Origin: Sedimenticola_A sp040506425
GTDB lineage: Bacteria > Pseudomonadota > Gammaproteobacteria > Chromatiales > Chromatiaceae
NCBI GenBank assembly: GCA_965224515.1
Contig: OZ245051.1
Location: forward strand, 2,976,001-3,040,000
Direction of reading: 5' to 3'
Length of the DNA: 64,000 nucleotides
The translations under genes were made by a program, and so were the position numbers. This document shows, piece by piece, positions 18,209-27,755 of the stretch (the first letter of the stretch is position 1; each line of letters starts with the position of its first letter). The notes beneath the pieces were generated by a model, which had not been told where the DNA came from, made no database searches, and saw only the letters and a program-made list of their open reading frames with translations.

Positions 18209-19840
18209 ATGAAGCCGGGTCTGTTTTTTTGTTTTAAATGGGTGCCAGGTGTAGCTTCAACTGTTCTCAGTCTTTTATTTCTCGCTGTTTCTTTCGCTGG
18301 GTCAGAGGAGGGAGCGCCAAGGTCAGGAGGCGAACTGGTCTTTGCTCTTCCGGTAACTCCCAGTCACCTTAATGCCGCTATCGCGTCAGGTACCGCAATC
18401 GGAATACCCGGGGCCCAGCTTTTCGCCAGTCCTTTGCGTTTTGATGAGAACTGGAAGCCCCAACCCTACCTGGCAGAGAAGTGGGAGTTCTCCGACGACG
18501 ACCTGTCACTGACACTTCATCTGGTTAAAGACGCAACCTTTCATGACGGTGCGCCCATCACTTCGGAAGATGTCGCTTTCTCTCTGATGCTCGTTAAGGA
18601 TCATCACCCCTTCAGCAGCATGTTCGCTGCAGTGGAGAGAGTGGATACGCCCGATCCGCATACCGCAATTATTCAGCTCTCTCACCCCCATCCGGCGCTG
18701 CTGCTTACCATGTCGCCCTATTTTTTGCCGATACTGCCTCGGCATGTTTATGGTGACGGACAGGATATTCGTACTCATCCGGCCAATACGATGCCAGTCG
18801 GATCAGGACCATACAGGTTGAAGAGCTACATTGCTGGAAAACGTATTGAATTGGTACGTTTTGATAATTTCTTTCTTCAGGGCCGCCCATATCTGGACAG
18901 GATCACTTTCATTACGGGCAAAGAGGGAAAGGGGACATTATTTCTGGAAATGCGTCACGGCAAGGTCCATATGCAGAGCTTTGTCATGCCGAACGAGGAA
19001 CAGGAGCGGAAGATAGTAGATGCCGGCATGGTAATTACTGACAAGGGTTATCAGGCTATAGGGCCACTACAGTGGCTGGCCTTTAATCTCTCCAGCAAGC
19101 CCCTTGATGATGTTCGTGTGCGCCGGGCACTGGCGCATGCCATTGACAGAGAATGGGTGGTCGATATTTTTTACGGTGGACGGGCGCGTGAAGCAACCGG
19201 TCCGATAACGCCGGACAGCCCCTTTTACAGTAAAGATGTACCAGGTTACCCATATGATATCGCCAAAGCCAACACCCTTCTGGATGCAGCAGGTTATCCA
19301 CGTGGGGAGGATGGAAGGCGTTTTACACTGACGGTGGATGGCATCCCTACCACCTCTGTAGACAGTTACAGCCTGCTCGATTATCTGAGGCATGAATTTG
19401 CACAGACAATCGGTGTCGAGATCAGGATCAGAAACCATAAAGATCAACCGGCTTGGAAGGGAAGAATTTCCAGCTGGGATTTTCAGGCAACCATTGATCA
19501 TGTATTCAATTGGGGCGATCCCCTTATCGGCGTTCATCGTACCTACGACAGTAAGAACATTCGCAAGGGGGTGATGTGGTCCAATACCCAGCAGTACAGC
19601 AATCCCAGGATAGATGAGCTTATGGCCCTGGCAGGGAGAGAACCTGAACCGGAGAAACGCAGGGCATATTACGCTGAGTTTCAGCGTCTTGTTCTGGAAG
19701 ACCTGCCTCTCTATCCGCTGGTTTTACTGCCTTACCGAACGGTTCATCATCCTGACCTTAGGGGGGTCGATGACAACATCTGGGGAGTACTGTCACCACT
19801 TGACAGGGTCTACTGGGCAAACGGTGGTGGTGCGAGATGA
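18209..19840 (+). CDS. ABC-type solute-binding protein, family 5 (peptide/nickel type)
   Basis: A 543-residue exported protein with signal peptide (VLSLLFLAVSFAGS). It shows the family 5 pattern: GGELVFALPVTPSHLNA, YLAEKWEFSDDDLSLTLHL, DATFHDGAPITSEDVAFSL, VGSGPYRL, and the late DVRVRRALAHAIDREWV. Related proteins bind oligopeptides, nickel, glutathione or sugars. As with the smaller binding protein upstream, there is no permease or ATPase in the window. The gene overlaps the next hybrid kinase by four bases (ATGA), which argues that this protein feeds a sensor. Confidence 0.85.
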   Translation: MKPGLFFCFKWVPGVASTVLSLLFLAVSFAGSEEGAPRSGGELVFALPVTPSHLNAAIASGTAIGIPGAQLFASPLRFDENWKPQPYLAEKWEFSDDDLSLTLHLVKDATFHDGAPITSEDVAFSLMLVKDHHPFSSMFAAVERVDTPDPHTAIIQLSHPHPALLLTMSPYFLPILPRHVYGDGQDIRTHPANTMPVGSGPYRLKSYIAGKRIELVRFDNFFLQGRPYLDRITFITGKEGKGTLFLEMRHGKVHMQSFVMPNEEQERKIVDAGMVITDKGYQAIGPLQWLAFNLSSKPLDDVRVRRALAHAIDREWVVDIFYGGRAREATGPITPDSPFYSKDVPGYPYDIAKANTLLDAAGYPRGEDGRRFTLTVDGIPTTSVDSYSLLDYLRHEFAQTIGVEIRIRNHKDQPAWKGRISSWDFQATIDHVFNWGDPLIGVHRTYDSKNIRKGVMWSNTQQYSNPRIDELMALAGREPEPEKRRAYYAEFQRLVLEDLPLYPLVLLPYRTVHHPDLRGVDDNIWGVLSPLDRVYWANGGGAR

Positions 19841-22386
19841 AAGGCCCTGCTTATAAGTATCTGCCAAGTATGGGTATTACTGGGAAAATCGTTGCATCCC
19901 TGCTGGTTGCCGCATTGGCCAGCGCGCTGGTTATCGTCTTTATTTTGTTGCAGTTCGACCGTTTTGAGAAACGTTATCTCTATCTGTCCGAGCAGCACAT
20001 ACCGGCCTTGAGTCTTGTCACTGAATTGATGCATGAGACGGATCGTCTCATTGCGCTTGCCCCAGACATTCTGCAGGCGAAGAACCGCTTCATTCGGGCC
20101 AGCATCCTGAAACGCCTTGAACAGTCAGTAGATCGAAGCGACACCATACTGGAAGTTCTCAGCATGACTGGTGCAGGGCCGGAAAAGGCTGGTCAGATCA
20201 GCCGTCAGTACGATTCGATCATTGAGAACACCAAAGAGTTCGCAGGCCTTGCAGACAGACATTTTGCTGTTGAACAGGAGATTGACAGAATACTGAGACG
20301 CCTGAGTGAACTGGAAGAGGAGACCCACCTGCTTCTTGTGGAAGATGATCAACAGTTGCGGATCGAAAGCATGCTGGATCATCTGGTGATTCATATTTTC
20401 AGGCAGCACCTGATAGATTCGGGTAATAAGCTGCATGATGCCAAGGGTGAGCTCAGCGCTCTCATTGCCCAGCTTGAGGACGCTAAGGACAATGTGGCCC
20501 CTGAACACCGGCTCCTCTTCATATCCGCCCTGTCTGAACTGACGGCATATGGAGTGGGGGAGGATAATATCTATGACCTGAAGGCTCAGAGTTTGGAGCT
20601 GCAGCACCAGATCGAGACAAACCTCCTTCGTAGCAGGTTTCTGTTTGATGCCATGGTGAGCAATATCAACAGTATCGTTTTCGATATTAAAGAGGCTACC
20701 CTGGTAGAGGGGCAGAGAATTCATGCCCAAATCACAACCCTATCGCGACTTCTGTTGCTGATTCCCCTGGTTACTGTCTTTGCACTGATTTTTATCTATC
20801 TTTTTGTTCGGCGGTCGATTCTCGGCCGGTTGTTTGAACTGCAGCATGTCATGGAAGCAAATGCTGAAGGCAGGCAGATTCCTGTTGAAGTCAGGGGTAG
20901 TGATGAAATCACAGAGATGGCCAAGGCCGTGGAATATTACCTGGGTGAAATCAGCGCCAGAGAGCAGGCATTGAAAGGTGCGCTGGTTCAGGCCGAAGCA
21001 GCCAATAAGGCAAAGAGTACTTTTCTTGCCAATATGAGTCATGAACTGCGCACCCCGTTAAATGCGATCTTGGGCTTTTCGGAATTGATGGCCTCTTCCG
21101 TAGATATCACCAGGGAGCAGCGGGAAAACCTCGGGATTATCAGTGATAGTGGGCGGGGCCTGCTTGATCTGATTACCGATGTACTGGATATGGCGCGAAT
21201 AGATACAGGTCAGCTTGGCTTGAATCCCGAGCCGGTTGACATAGATGATTTCTCAGAGCAGTTGATACTCAATTTTCACGGGATTGCAGAGAGCAAAGGC
21301 CTGCAGTTCAAACTCGAAAAGAGGCTTGGCTCTTGCAGGGTGCTGATGGTCGATCCCTCTAAACTGCGACACGTGCTTAAAAATATTATCGGCAACGCGT
21401 TCAAGTTTACCGCCAGGGGAGGTGTGACGATCTCTTTCGAAACAATGCCTGTTGAAAATTCTGATCGTGCCCGGCTTTGGATTGAGGTAAAGGATACAGG
21501 TTCAGGTATCGTTGCAGAGGATCAGCAACGGATATTCGATCCCTTTGTGCAGGTGGGTGAGCCTGCCGAGCAGAAAGGTGTTTGGGGAACAGGACTTGGA
21601 TTAAGCATTTCACGCCAGTTTATCGAGATGATGGGTGGCACCATCGAGGTTGAAAGTACACCTGGAGAGGGCGCCTTGTTCAGGGTGACGCTGGAGCTTG
21701 AGTCGGAACAGGAAGCTATTCAGGCTACTGATATGGAATACATGGGCGCTGCCAGGGAAGCTGGCGAATTCGCTGGTTGCCGGATTCTGATTGCTGAGGA
21801 TCAGTATGCAAGCCGCCTGCTGTTGAGAAAGATAGTTGAGCGGATGGACTGTGAAGTGCGTGAGGCAAAGGATGGTTACGAGGCAATCCAGGTGTTTAAG
21901 GAGTGGAAGCCTCATCTTATCCTTATGGATATGCGTATGCCTGTACTTGATGGTATGGAGACCACGAGCAAGTTACGCAGCATGGCGGGGGATGATGTGG
22001 TGAAAATCGTCGCTGTTACCGCGGCTTCAATGCCGGAACAGCGCCATGAGATGTTGGCGGTTGGCATGCAGGATGTAATATCCAAGCCCTATCGTTCCGC
22101 TCAGATCTATCATTGTATCAATACCCAGCTGGGGCTGAATTTTGACTATTCCTCCCAGGTAGAAGAGGTGGTTGAAACACAAATTACACCGGAAGCCATA
22201 GCCGCATTGCCGGGGCAACTTCGGGAAGAGATCAGGAATGCGGCAATTGAACTGGATATAGAGCGTCTGACGTCTTTGGTCGGCGAGGTTGAAAAGTTGG
22301 ATGCATCCCTTGCCGCAGCAATGAGCCGGCTGATTGACAGCTATAATGTCACACCACTGCTGAAGTTGCTGGAACAGGCCGGGTAA
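19837..22386 (+). CDS. hybrid sensor histidine kinase with receiver domain, coupled to binding protein
   Basis: An 849-residue inner-membrane kinase. Helices at about 12-36 and 301-327 enclose a large, mostly helical periplasmic domain; HAMP and a coiled coil follow. HisKA has His402 (MSHELRTPLNAILGF), and HATPase motifs include NIIGNAFKFTA, DTGSGIVAEDQ and GTGLGLSISRQF. The receiver domain (about 645-765) has Asp698 in LMDMRMPVLDG and Lys in ISKPYR. The C-terminal helical tail (IAALPGQLREEIRNAAIELD) parallels that of the kinase at 15855, so the two are paralogues differing mainly in the sensor region. Translational coupling to the family 5 binding protein suggests a direct periplasmic input. 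Confidence 0.92.
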   Translation: MKGPAYKYLPSMGITGKIVASLLVAALASALVIVFILLQFDRFEKRYLYLSEQHIPALSLVTELMHETDRLIALAPDILQAKNRFIRASILKRLEQSVDRSDTILEVLSMTGAGPEKAGQISRQYDSIIENTKEFAGLADRHFAVEQEIDRILRRLSELEEETHLLLVEDDQQLRIESMLDHLVIHIFRQHLIDSGNKLHDAKGELSALIAQLEDAKDNVAPEHRLLFISALSELTAYGVGEDNIYDLKAQSLELQHQIETNLLRSRFLFDAMVSNINSIVFDIKEATLVEGQRIHAQITTLSRLLLLIPLVTVFALIFIYLFVRRSILGRLFELQHVMEANAEGRQIPVEVRGSDEITEMAKAVEYYLGEISAREQALKGALVQAEAANKAKSTFLANMSHELRTPLNAILGFSELMASSVDITREQRENLGIISDSGRGLLDLITDVLDMARIDTGQLGLNPEPVDIDDFSEQLILNFHGIAESKGLQFKLEKRLGSCRVLMVDPSKLRHVLKNIIGNAFKFTARGGVTISFETMPVENSDRARLWIEVKDTGSGIVAEDQQRIFDPFVQVGEPAEQKGVWGTGLGLSISRQFIEMMGGTIEVESTPGEGALFRVTLELESEQEAIQATDMEYMGAAREAGEFAGCRILIAEDQYASRLLLRKIVERMDCEVREAKDGYEAIQVFKEWKPHLILMDMRMPVLDGMETTSKLRSMAGDDVVKIVAVTAASMPEQRHEMLAVGMQDVISKPYRSAQIYHCINTQLGLNFDYSSQVEEVVETQITPEAIAALPGQLREEIRNAAIELDIERLTSLVGEVEKLDASLAAAMSRLIDSYNVTPLLKLLEQAG

Positions 22387-22454
22387 TCAGCTGTGAAGAG
22401 CCGTGAACGGTTGCCTGGGTGTAGTGACCATTTACGGTTGAATTATCTAAATCG

Positions 22455-24626
22455 TTAATTCCTCTGCAGCACCAGGGCTCCAAGTGGCGGTAGAGTGAGT
22501 TTAATCGACTGGGGAAGCCCCATCCAGGTTTGAGGCTCGCTCTGCACAAGCCCGGAATTACCAAGGTTACTGCCACCGTAATAACTGGAATCCGAATTGA
22601 AAACTTCCCGGTAACTACCCTCGGCAGGCACTCCTATACGGTAGTTTTCCCGTGGAATCGGTGTGAAGTTGAGAATCACAACAACGAAGCTGCCGTCTCT
22701 GGCTTTGCGCTGATAGCTGAGTATTGACTGGCTGGCATCGTGGCAGTCGATCCATTCGAAGCCGTTGTCAGTGAACTCCACCTCGTACAGAGCAGGTATC
22801 TCTTTGTAAATCCGGTTCAATTCGCTTACAAGCGCCCGCATTCCACCGTGTTGCGGGCGTTCCATGAGGTACCAGTCGAGTTCCGCGTTCTCATTCCATT
22901 CACGGCCCTGGGCAAACTCATTTCCCATGAACAGCAGTTTCTTGCCGGGATAGGTGAGCATGAGGCTGTAGAGCAGGCGCAGCGAGGCGAAGCGCTGCCA
23001 GTCGTCACCGGCCATTTTGTCGAGCAGGGAACCCTTTCCATGCACCACTTCGTCGTGGGAGAAGGGCAGAACAAAGTTCTCGGTGAAGGCATAGAGCAGG
23101 CCAAAAGTGAGCTGATCGTGGTGGTAGTGGCGATGGATAGGGTCTTTCTCCATGTAAGAGAGGGTGTCGTGCATCCATCCCATGTTCCACTTCATGCTGA
23201 AGCCAAGGCCACCGAGCCATGTCGGGCGCGATACCTGGGGCCATGCTGTTGACTCTTCGGCCATCATCAGGGTGCCGGGGAACTGCTCGTGAGTAACCTC
23301 GTTGAGGTGGCGCAGGAAATCCACCGCCTCGAGATTCTCGCGTCCACCGTATTCATTGGGAATCCAGTCATCAGCTTCCCGTGAATAATCCAGGTAGAGC
23401 ATGGAGGCGACAGCATCGACCCTCAAGCCGTCGAGATGGAACTCCTCCAGCCAGTAGACGGCACTGGCAAGAAGGAAATTCTGAACCTCGGCGCGGCCGT
23501 AGTTGAATATCAGGGTGCCCCAGTCGCGGTGCTCGCCACGTCTTGGGTCTTCATGCTCATAGAGGGCGGTGCCGTCAAACTGGCTGAGAGCGTGATCATC
23601 CTTTGGAAAGTGGGCTGGCACCCAGTCCAGGATGACACCTATGCCCAGCTGGTGCAGGTGGTCCACGAAAAAGCGGAAATCATCTGGCGTGCCGAAGCGG
23701 CTGGTGGGGGCGAAATAACCGGTGGTCTGGTAACCCCAAGAGCCATCGAAAGGGTGCTCGGTGATTGGCAGCAGTTCAATATGGGTGAAGCCCAGTTCGC
23801 TGATATATCCGCCCAGTCTGTGGGCCAGTTCGCGGTAGTTGAGAAAGTTGCCTTCACCGTCACGCTGCCATGAGCCCAGGTGAACCTCGTAGATGGAAAT
23901 CGGTTCGTGCTGCCAGTTGGCGTTTGTACGTTGCTCCATCCACTGGCTGTCGTTCCATTCGTGACGGGTCTCTGCAGTGATGACGCCGGCGTTTTCAGGG
24001 CGCATCTGGAACTGGTTGCCGTATGGGTCGTTCTTGATCAGTACATCGCCACTGCGGGAGCGGATTTCGAATCGGTAGAAGCTGCCTACCTCGACGCCTG
24101 GGAGAAACAGCTCCCAGATACCTGAGCCGCCCCTGGAGCGCATTGGGTGGACGCGGCCATCCCAGCCGTTGAAGTCACCCACGACGCTGATTCGGTCAGC
24201 ATTTGGCGCCCATACACCGAACTGAATTCCCTCAACACCATCAATGGTCCGCGGGTGAGCGCCAAGAAAATTGTACGCGTGCCAGTGCCGTCCCTCACCA
24301 AAGAGATGGATGTCGAACTCGTCAAGCTGGGGTGGGAAGCAGTAGGGGTCGTAACGAGCCGAGCCCCGGCCGCAGCTGTCGGTCCAGGCTATCTGGTAGC
24401 GTTCCGGGATCTGCTCTTGTGTGCCGAAGCACTCGAAAAAGTCCGTGCCCTCGATGCGTTCCAAGGGCAGATTGGGACCTACGATCCTGGCCTGCTCAGC
24501 CTGGGGCAGATAGGCACGCACAATGACGTGGTCTCCATGGATATGCCTGCCCAGGACTTCAAAAGGATCATGGTGTCTGGCATCTGCCAGGCGCTTGAGA
24601 GGTTCTTCGAGTTTTGAACTGTCCAT
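22455..24626 (-). CDS. glgB: 1,4-alpha-glucan branching enzyme (GH13)
   Basis: A 723-residue enzyme that introduces alpha-1,6 branches into glycogen. It has the N-terminal CBM48-like module (GVWAPNADRISVVGDFNGWD at about 135-155) and the GH13 catalytic motifs: DWVPAHF, DGLRVDAVASMLYLDYSR with the nucleophile Asp, MMAEESTAWP with the acid/base Glu, and FSHDEVVHGK. Length matches the long bacterial GlgB with an extra N-terminal module. It is divergent from glgC across about 140 bases. The kinase gene at 19837 runs convergently into it; I see no clear terminator in the 68 bases between them. Confidence 0.97.
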   Translation of the reverse strand: MDSSKLEEPLKRLADARHHDPFEVLGRHIHGDHVIVRAYLPQAEQARIVGPNLPLERIEGTDFFECFGTQEQIPERYQIAWTDSCGRGSARYDPYCFPPQLDEFDIHLFGEGRHWHAYNFLGAHPRTIDGVEGIQFGVWAPNADRISVVGDFNGWDGRVHPMRSRGGSGIWELFLPGVEVGSFYRFEIRSRSGDVLIKNDPYGNQFQMRPENAGVITAETRHEWNDSQWMEQRTNANWQHEPISIYEVHLGSWQRDGEGNFLNYRELAHRLGGYISELGFTHIELLPITEHPFDGSWGYQTTGYFAPTSRFGTPDDFRFFVDHLHQLGIGVILDWVPAHFPKDDHALSQFDGTALYEHEDPRRGEHRDWGTLIFNYGRAEVQNFLLASAVYWLEEFHLDGLRVDAVASMLYLDYSREADDWIPNEYGGRENLEAVDFLRHLNEVTHEQFPGTLMMAEESTAWPQVSRPTWLGGLGFSMKWNMGWMHDTLSYMEKDPIHRHYHHDQLTFGLLYAFTENFVLPFSHDEVVHGKGSLLDKMAGDDWQRFASLRLLYSLMLTYPGKKLLFMGNEFAQGREWNENAELDWYLMERPQHGGMRALVSELNRIYKEIPALYEVEFTDNGFEWIDCHDASQSILSYQRKARDGSFVVVILNFTPIPRENYRIGVPAEGSYREVFNSDSSYYGGSNLGNSGLVQSEPQTWMGLPQSIKLTLPPLGALVLQRN

Positions 24627-24767
24627 ACTGCCTTCAGCGTTCTGTAAGAAAGAACTTTTATACTAGCAACAGTGATCAGGTATCCCTTATCACCGGGTAT
24701 GCGTGTTAGCATATCATGATACACGCTCAGTGATGAGTTGATGACAGTTGTATTGGAGGAGTGTCAT

Positions 24768-26036
24768 ATGAGTGCAGGTCAAGACCCTCGGTTTGTCAGC
24801 CGGTTAACCAAGAAGACTTTGGCGTTGATACTTGCGGGGGGGCGAGGATCACGGCTTAAACATCTGACCAAGTGGCGCTCAAAACCCGCGGTGCCTTTTG
24901 GCGGAAAATTCAGAATCATTGATTTTCCTCTTTCAAACTGTATTAACTCGGGGATTCGCCAGGTCGGCGTTCTGACCCAGTACAAGGCGCACACCCTCAT
25001 TCTTCACCTGCAGCGCGGATGGAGCTTCCTGCGGGGTGAATTCGGTGAATTCGTTGAGATTCTGCCTGCCCAGCAGCGCATTGAGAACACCTGGTATACG
25101 GGGACCGCAGACGCGGTCTACCAGAACCTGGATATCATCCGCAACCACCAGTCTGATTACATCCTGGTGTTGGCGGGAGACCATATCTACCGCATGGACT
25201 ACGGCACCATGATCGCTCATCACGTTGAGAGCGGCGCTGACATGACAGTGGGCTGTATTGAGGTGGATCTGGACAAGGCCAAGGAGTTTGGCGTGATGTC
25301 GGTGGACGAGGATGCCCGGGTGATCGAGTTTGCCGAGAAGCCGGAGAATCCCCAGCCAATGCCCGGTAGCGACAGTATCGCCCTGGCTTCCATGGGAATA
25401 TATGTCTTCAATACCGCATTCCTCTTCGAGCAGCTTATCAAGGATGCAGATACTCCCAACTCGAGTCACGATTTCGGCAAGGACATAATTCCGAAGGTTA
25501 TTGATAAGTACAAGGTCATGGCCTACTCATTCCAGGATCCCAGGAGTGGCAAACAGGCCTACTGGCGTGACGTGGGAACCGTGGATGCCTTCTGGGCTGC
25601 CAATCTTGAGCTGATCGGTGTGACGCCGGAACTCAACCTGTACGATGAAAGCTGGCCTATTTGGACCTACCAGGAGCAGTTGCCGCCGGCAAAGTTTATT
25701 TTCGATGACGATGACCGCCGGGGAATGGCCGTGGACTCCATGGTGTCCGGTGGCTGCATCATTTCTGGTTCGGTGGTAAGAAACTCGCTTCTTTTCTCCA
25801 ATGTACGGATCAACTCCTACTCGGAAGTGAATGACTCGGTCATCCTGCCGGGAGTTGAAATCGGGCGTAACTGCCGAATCACCAAGGCGGTTATCGACCG
25901 TGGTTGCGAAATACCCGAGGGTACGGTTATCGGTGAAGACCCCGAAGCCGATGCCAAGCGTTTTCTGCTTTCTGAAGGTGGCGTGGTACTGGTGACCCCG
26001 GAAATGCTGGGACAGGTGTTGCACTATGTCCGTTAA
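24768..26036 (+). CDS. glgC: glucose-1-phosphate adenylyltransferase
   Basis: A 422-residue enzyme making ADP-glucose, the committed step of glycogen synthesis, usually activated by glycolytic intermediates. Visible are the nucleotide-binding loop ILAGGRGSRLKHLTKWRSKP, FRIIDFPLSNCINSGI, the catalytic region LAGDHIYRMDY, and the C-terminal left-handed beta-helix hexapeptides. ATG at 24768 is well placed after GGAGGA at 24755-24760; an earlier in-frame start at 24738 is less likely. Its last 11 bases overlap the GH57 gene, so the two are translationally coupled. Confidence 0.97.
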   Translation: MSAGQDPRFVSRLTKKTLALILAGGRGSRLKHLTKWRSKPAVPFGGKFRIIDFPLSNCINSGIRQVGVLTQYKAHTLILHLQRGWSFLRGEFGEFVEILPAQQRIENTWYTGTADAVYQNLDIIRNHQSDYILVLAGDHIYRMDYGTMIAHHVESGADMTVGCIEVDLDKAKEFGVMSVDEDARVIEFAEKPENPQPMPGSDSIALASMGIYVFNTAFLFEQLIKDADTPNSSHDFGKDIIPKVIDKYKVMAYSFQDPRSGKQAYWRDVGTVDAFWAANLELIGVTPELNLYDESWPIWTYQEQLPPAKFIFDDDDRRGMAVDSMVSGGCIISGSVVRNSLLFSNVRINSYSEVNDSVILPGVEIGRNCRITKAVIDRGCEIPEGTVIGEDPEADAKRFLLSEGGVVLVTPEMLGQVLHYVR

Positions 26037-27726
26037 GAGTCGTCTCAAGGTAGTGCTGTGCTGGCACATGCACCAGCCCGATTACCGGGGACCGGATCAA
26101 AGCGATTTTCAGCTGCCATGGGTCTACCTTCATGGCATAAAAGATTACGTCGACATGGTGGCGCACCTGGAGAACAATCCTGAAGCGCGTGCCGTGGTCA
26201 ACTTCGCCCCGGTTCTGCTTGAGCAGATAGAGGATTACGTCCAGCAGATTACCGACTGGCTGGATAAGGGGCTCATGATCAAGGACCCTGTGCTTGCCGC
26301 CCTGGCTGGTCCAGGACTGCCTTTGGACCAGGATTCCCGACGGGAAATCGTTCGCGCCTGCCTCAAGGCCAACGAAAAGCAACTGATCAACCGGTTTCGC
26401 ACTTTCCGTCGACTGGTGGACATTGCCGGCTGGATCGACGAGCACAAAGAGAACTCCGTGTATCTCAACGACCAGTACCTGGTCGATCTGCTGGTCTGGT
26501 ACCACCTGGCCTGGATGGGAGAGCATGCCCGGATCAACGATCTGCGGGTTAAATCCCTAGAGAAGAAGCGCCATGGCTTCAGCTGCGATGACAGACGCAG
26601 CCTGGTCCAGGTGGTTCTGGACCTGATGAAAAGCATCATTCCACGCTACCGCAGGCTGGCGGAGCAGGGCAGGGTCGAACTCTCGGTTACCCCCTACGCA
26701 CATCCGATTGTTCCACTGCTTCTGGATATCAATTCAACCCGTGAGGCGATGCCTGATGCAGCCCTGCCCAAGGTGGACGGTTATCCGGGTGGTGAAGAGC
26801 GTGCCCGCTGGCATATTCGCAAGGGTATAGAAGTCTTCAGCAAGCACTTCGGCTTTGAGCCTGTGGGGTGTTGGCCATCTGAAGGTGCGGTCAGCAACCA
26901 GACCTTGGACCTGCTCGATGAAGAGGGTTTCCGCTGGGCTGCCACAGGACAACAGGTGCTGCATAACAGCCTGATCGCCAGCAGTGACGGTGAACTGGAA
27001 TCCAACTGGGTGCACAAACCCTATCGTCCAGGGAACAAGGGTATCAACTGCTTCTTCCGCGATGACGGGCTCTCCGACCTGATCGGATTCACCTATGCCG
27101 ACTGGCACGCTGATGACGCGGTTAACAACCTGATACAACACCTTGAAAACATTGCCGATGCCACAGAAGGCAAGAGCGATAATGTGGTCTCCATCATCAT
27201 GGATGGAGAGAACGCCTGGGAACACTATCCACGAAACGGCTGCTTCTTTCTGAGCGCACTCTATAAAGCGCTGTCGGAGCATCCACGCCTGGCATTGACC
27301 ACCTTCAGCAACTACCTCTCAAAGCGCAGAAAGCAGTCTGATAAGCTCGAAAACGTTGTTGCCGGCAGCTGGGTATACGGCACCTTTTCAACCTGGATCG
27401 GTGACCCGGACAAGAACCGGGGCTGGGAAATGCTCGTGGATGCAAAGCAGGCTTTCGACCGGGCCATGGAGAACGGGCAACTCAGTGATAAGCAGAGAGA
27501 AGCAGCAGAACTGCAGATGGCGACCTGCGAGGGCTCGGACTGGTTCTGGTGGTTTGGCGACTACAACCCCGGCGATACGGTCAGTGATTTCGAAAGCCTT
27601 TTCCGAAAGCAGTTGACCCATCTCTACGACCTGCTTGGCGAAGAACCACCTGAGTATCTGCAACACGTTTTTGCCAAGGGAAGTGGTGATCCTTCTCTGG
27701 GTGGCGTTATGAGGCAGAACGCTTGA
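26026..27726 (+). CDS. glycoside hydrolase family 57 alpha-glucan-active enzyme
   Basis: A 566-residue protein with the conserved GH57 blocks: block 1 HMHQPDYRG near residue 10, TPYAHPIVPLL, block 3 GCWPSEGAVSNQT near 280 with the presumed nucleophile Glu, FRDDGLSDLIGFTYADW, and block 4 MDGENAWEHYP with the acid/base region. GH57 includes alpha-amylases, amylopullulanases, branching enzymes and 4-alpha-glucanotransferases; the exact activity cannot be read. The gene overlaps glgC by 11 bases and is followed by malQ and galU, so it works on glycogen or maltodextrins. There is no signal peptide, so it is intracellular. Confidence 0.9.
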   Translation: MSVKSRLKVVLCWHMHQPDYRGPDQSDFQLPWVYLHGIKDYVDMVAHLENNPEARAVVNFAPVLLEQIEDYVQQITDWLDKGLMIKDPVLAALAGPGLPLDQDSRREIVRACLKANEKQLINRFRTFRRLVDIAGWIDEHKENSVYLNDQYLVDLLVWYHLAWMGEHARINDLRVKSLEKKRHGFSCDDRRSLVQVVLDLMKSIIPRYRRLAEQGRVELSVTPYAHPIVPLLLDINSTREAMPDAALPKVDGYPGGEERARWHIRKGIEVFSKHFGFEPVGCWPSEGAVSNQTLDLLDEEGFRWAATGQQVLHNSLIASSDGELESNWVHKPYRPGNKGINCFFRDDGLSDLIGFTYADWHADDAVNNLIQHLENIADATEGKSDNVVSIIMDGENAWEHYPRNGCFFLSALYKALSEHPRLALTTFSNYLSKRRKQSDKLENVVAGSWVYGTFSTWIGDPDKNRGWEMLVDAKQAFDRAMENGQLSDKQREAAELQMATCEGSDWFWWFGDYNPGDTVSDFESLFRKQLTHLYDLLGEEPPEYLQHVFAKGSGDPSLGGVMRQNA

Positions 27727-27755
27727 ATATCTCGAGTAAGAAATAGGAACAGGGA

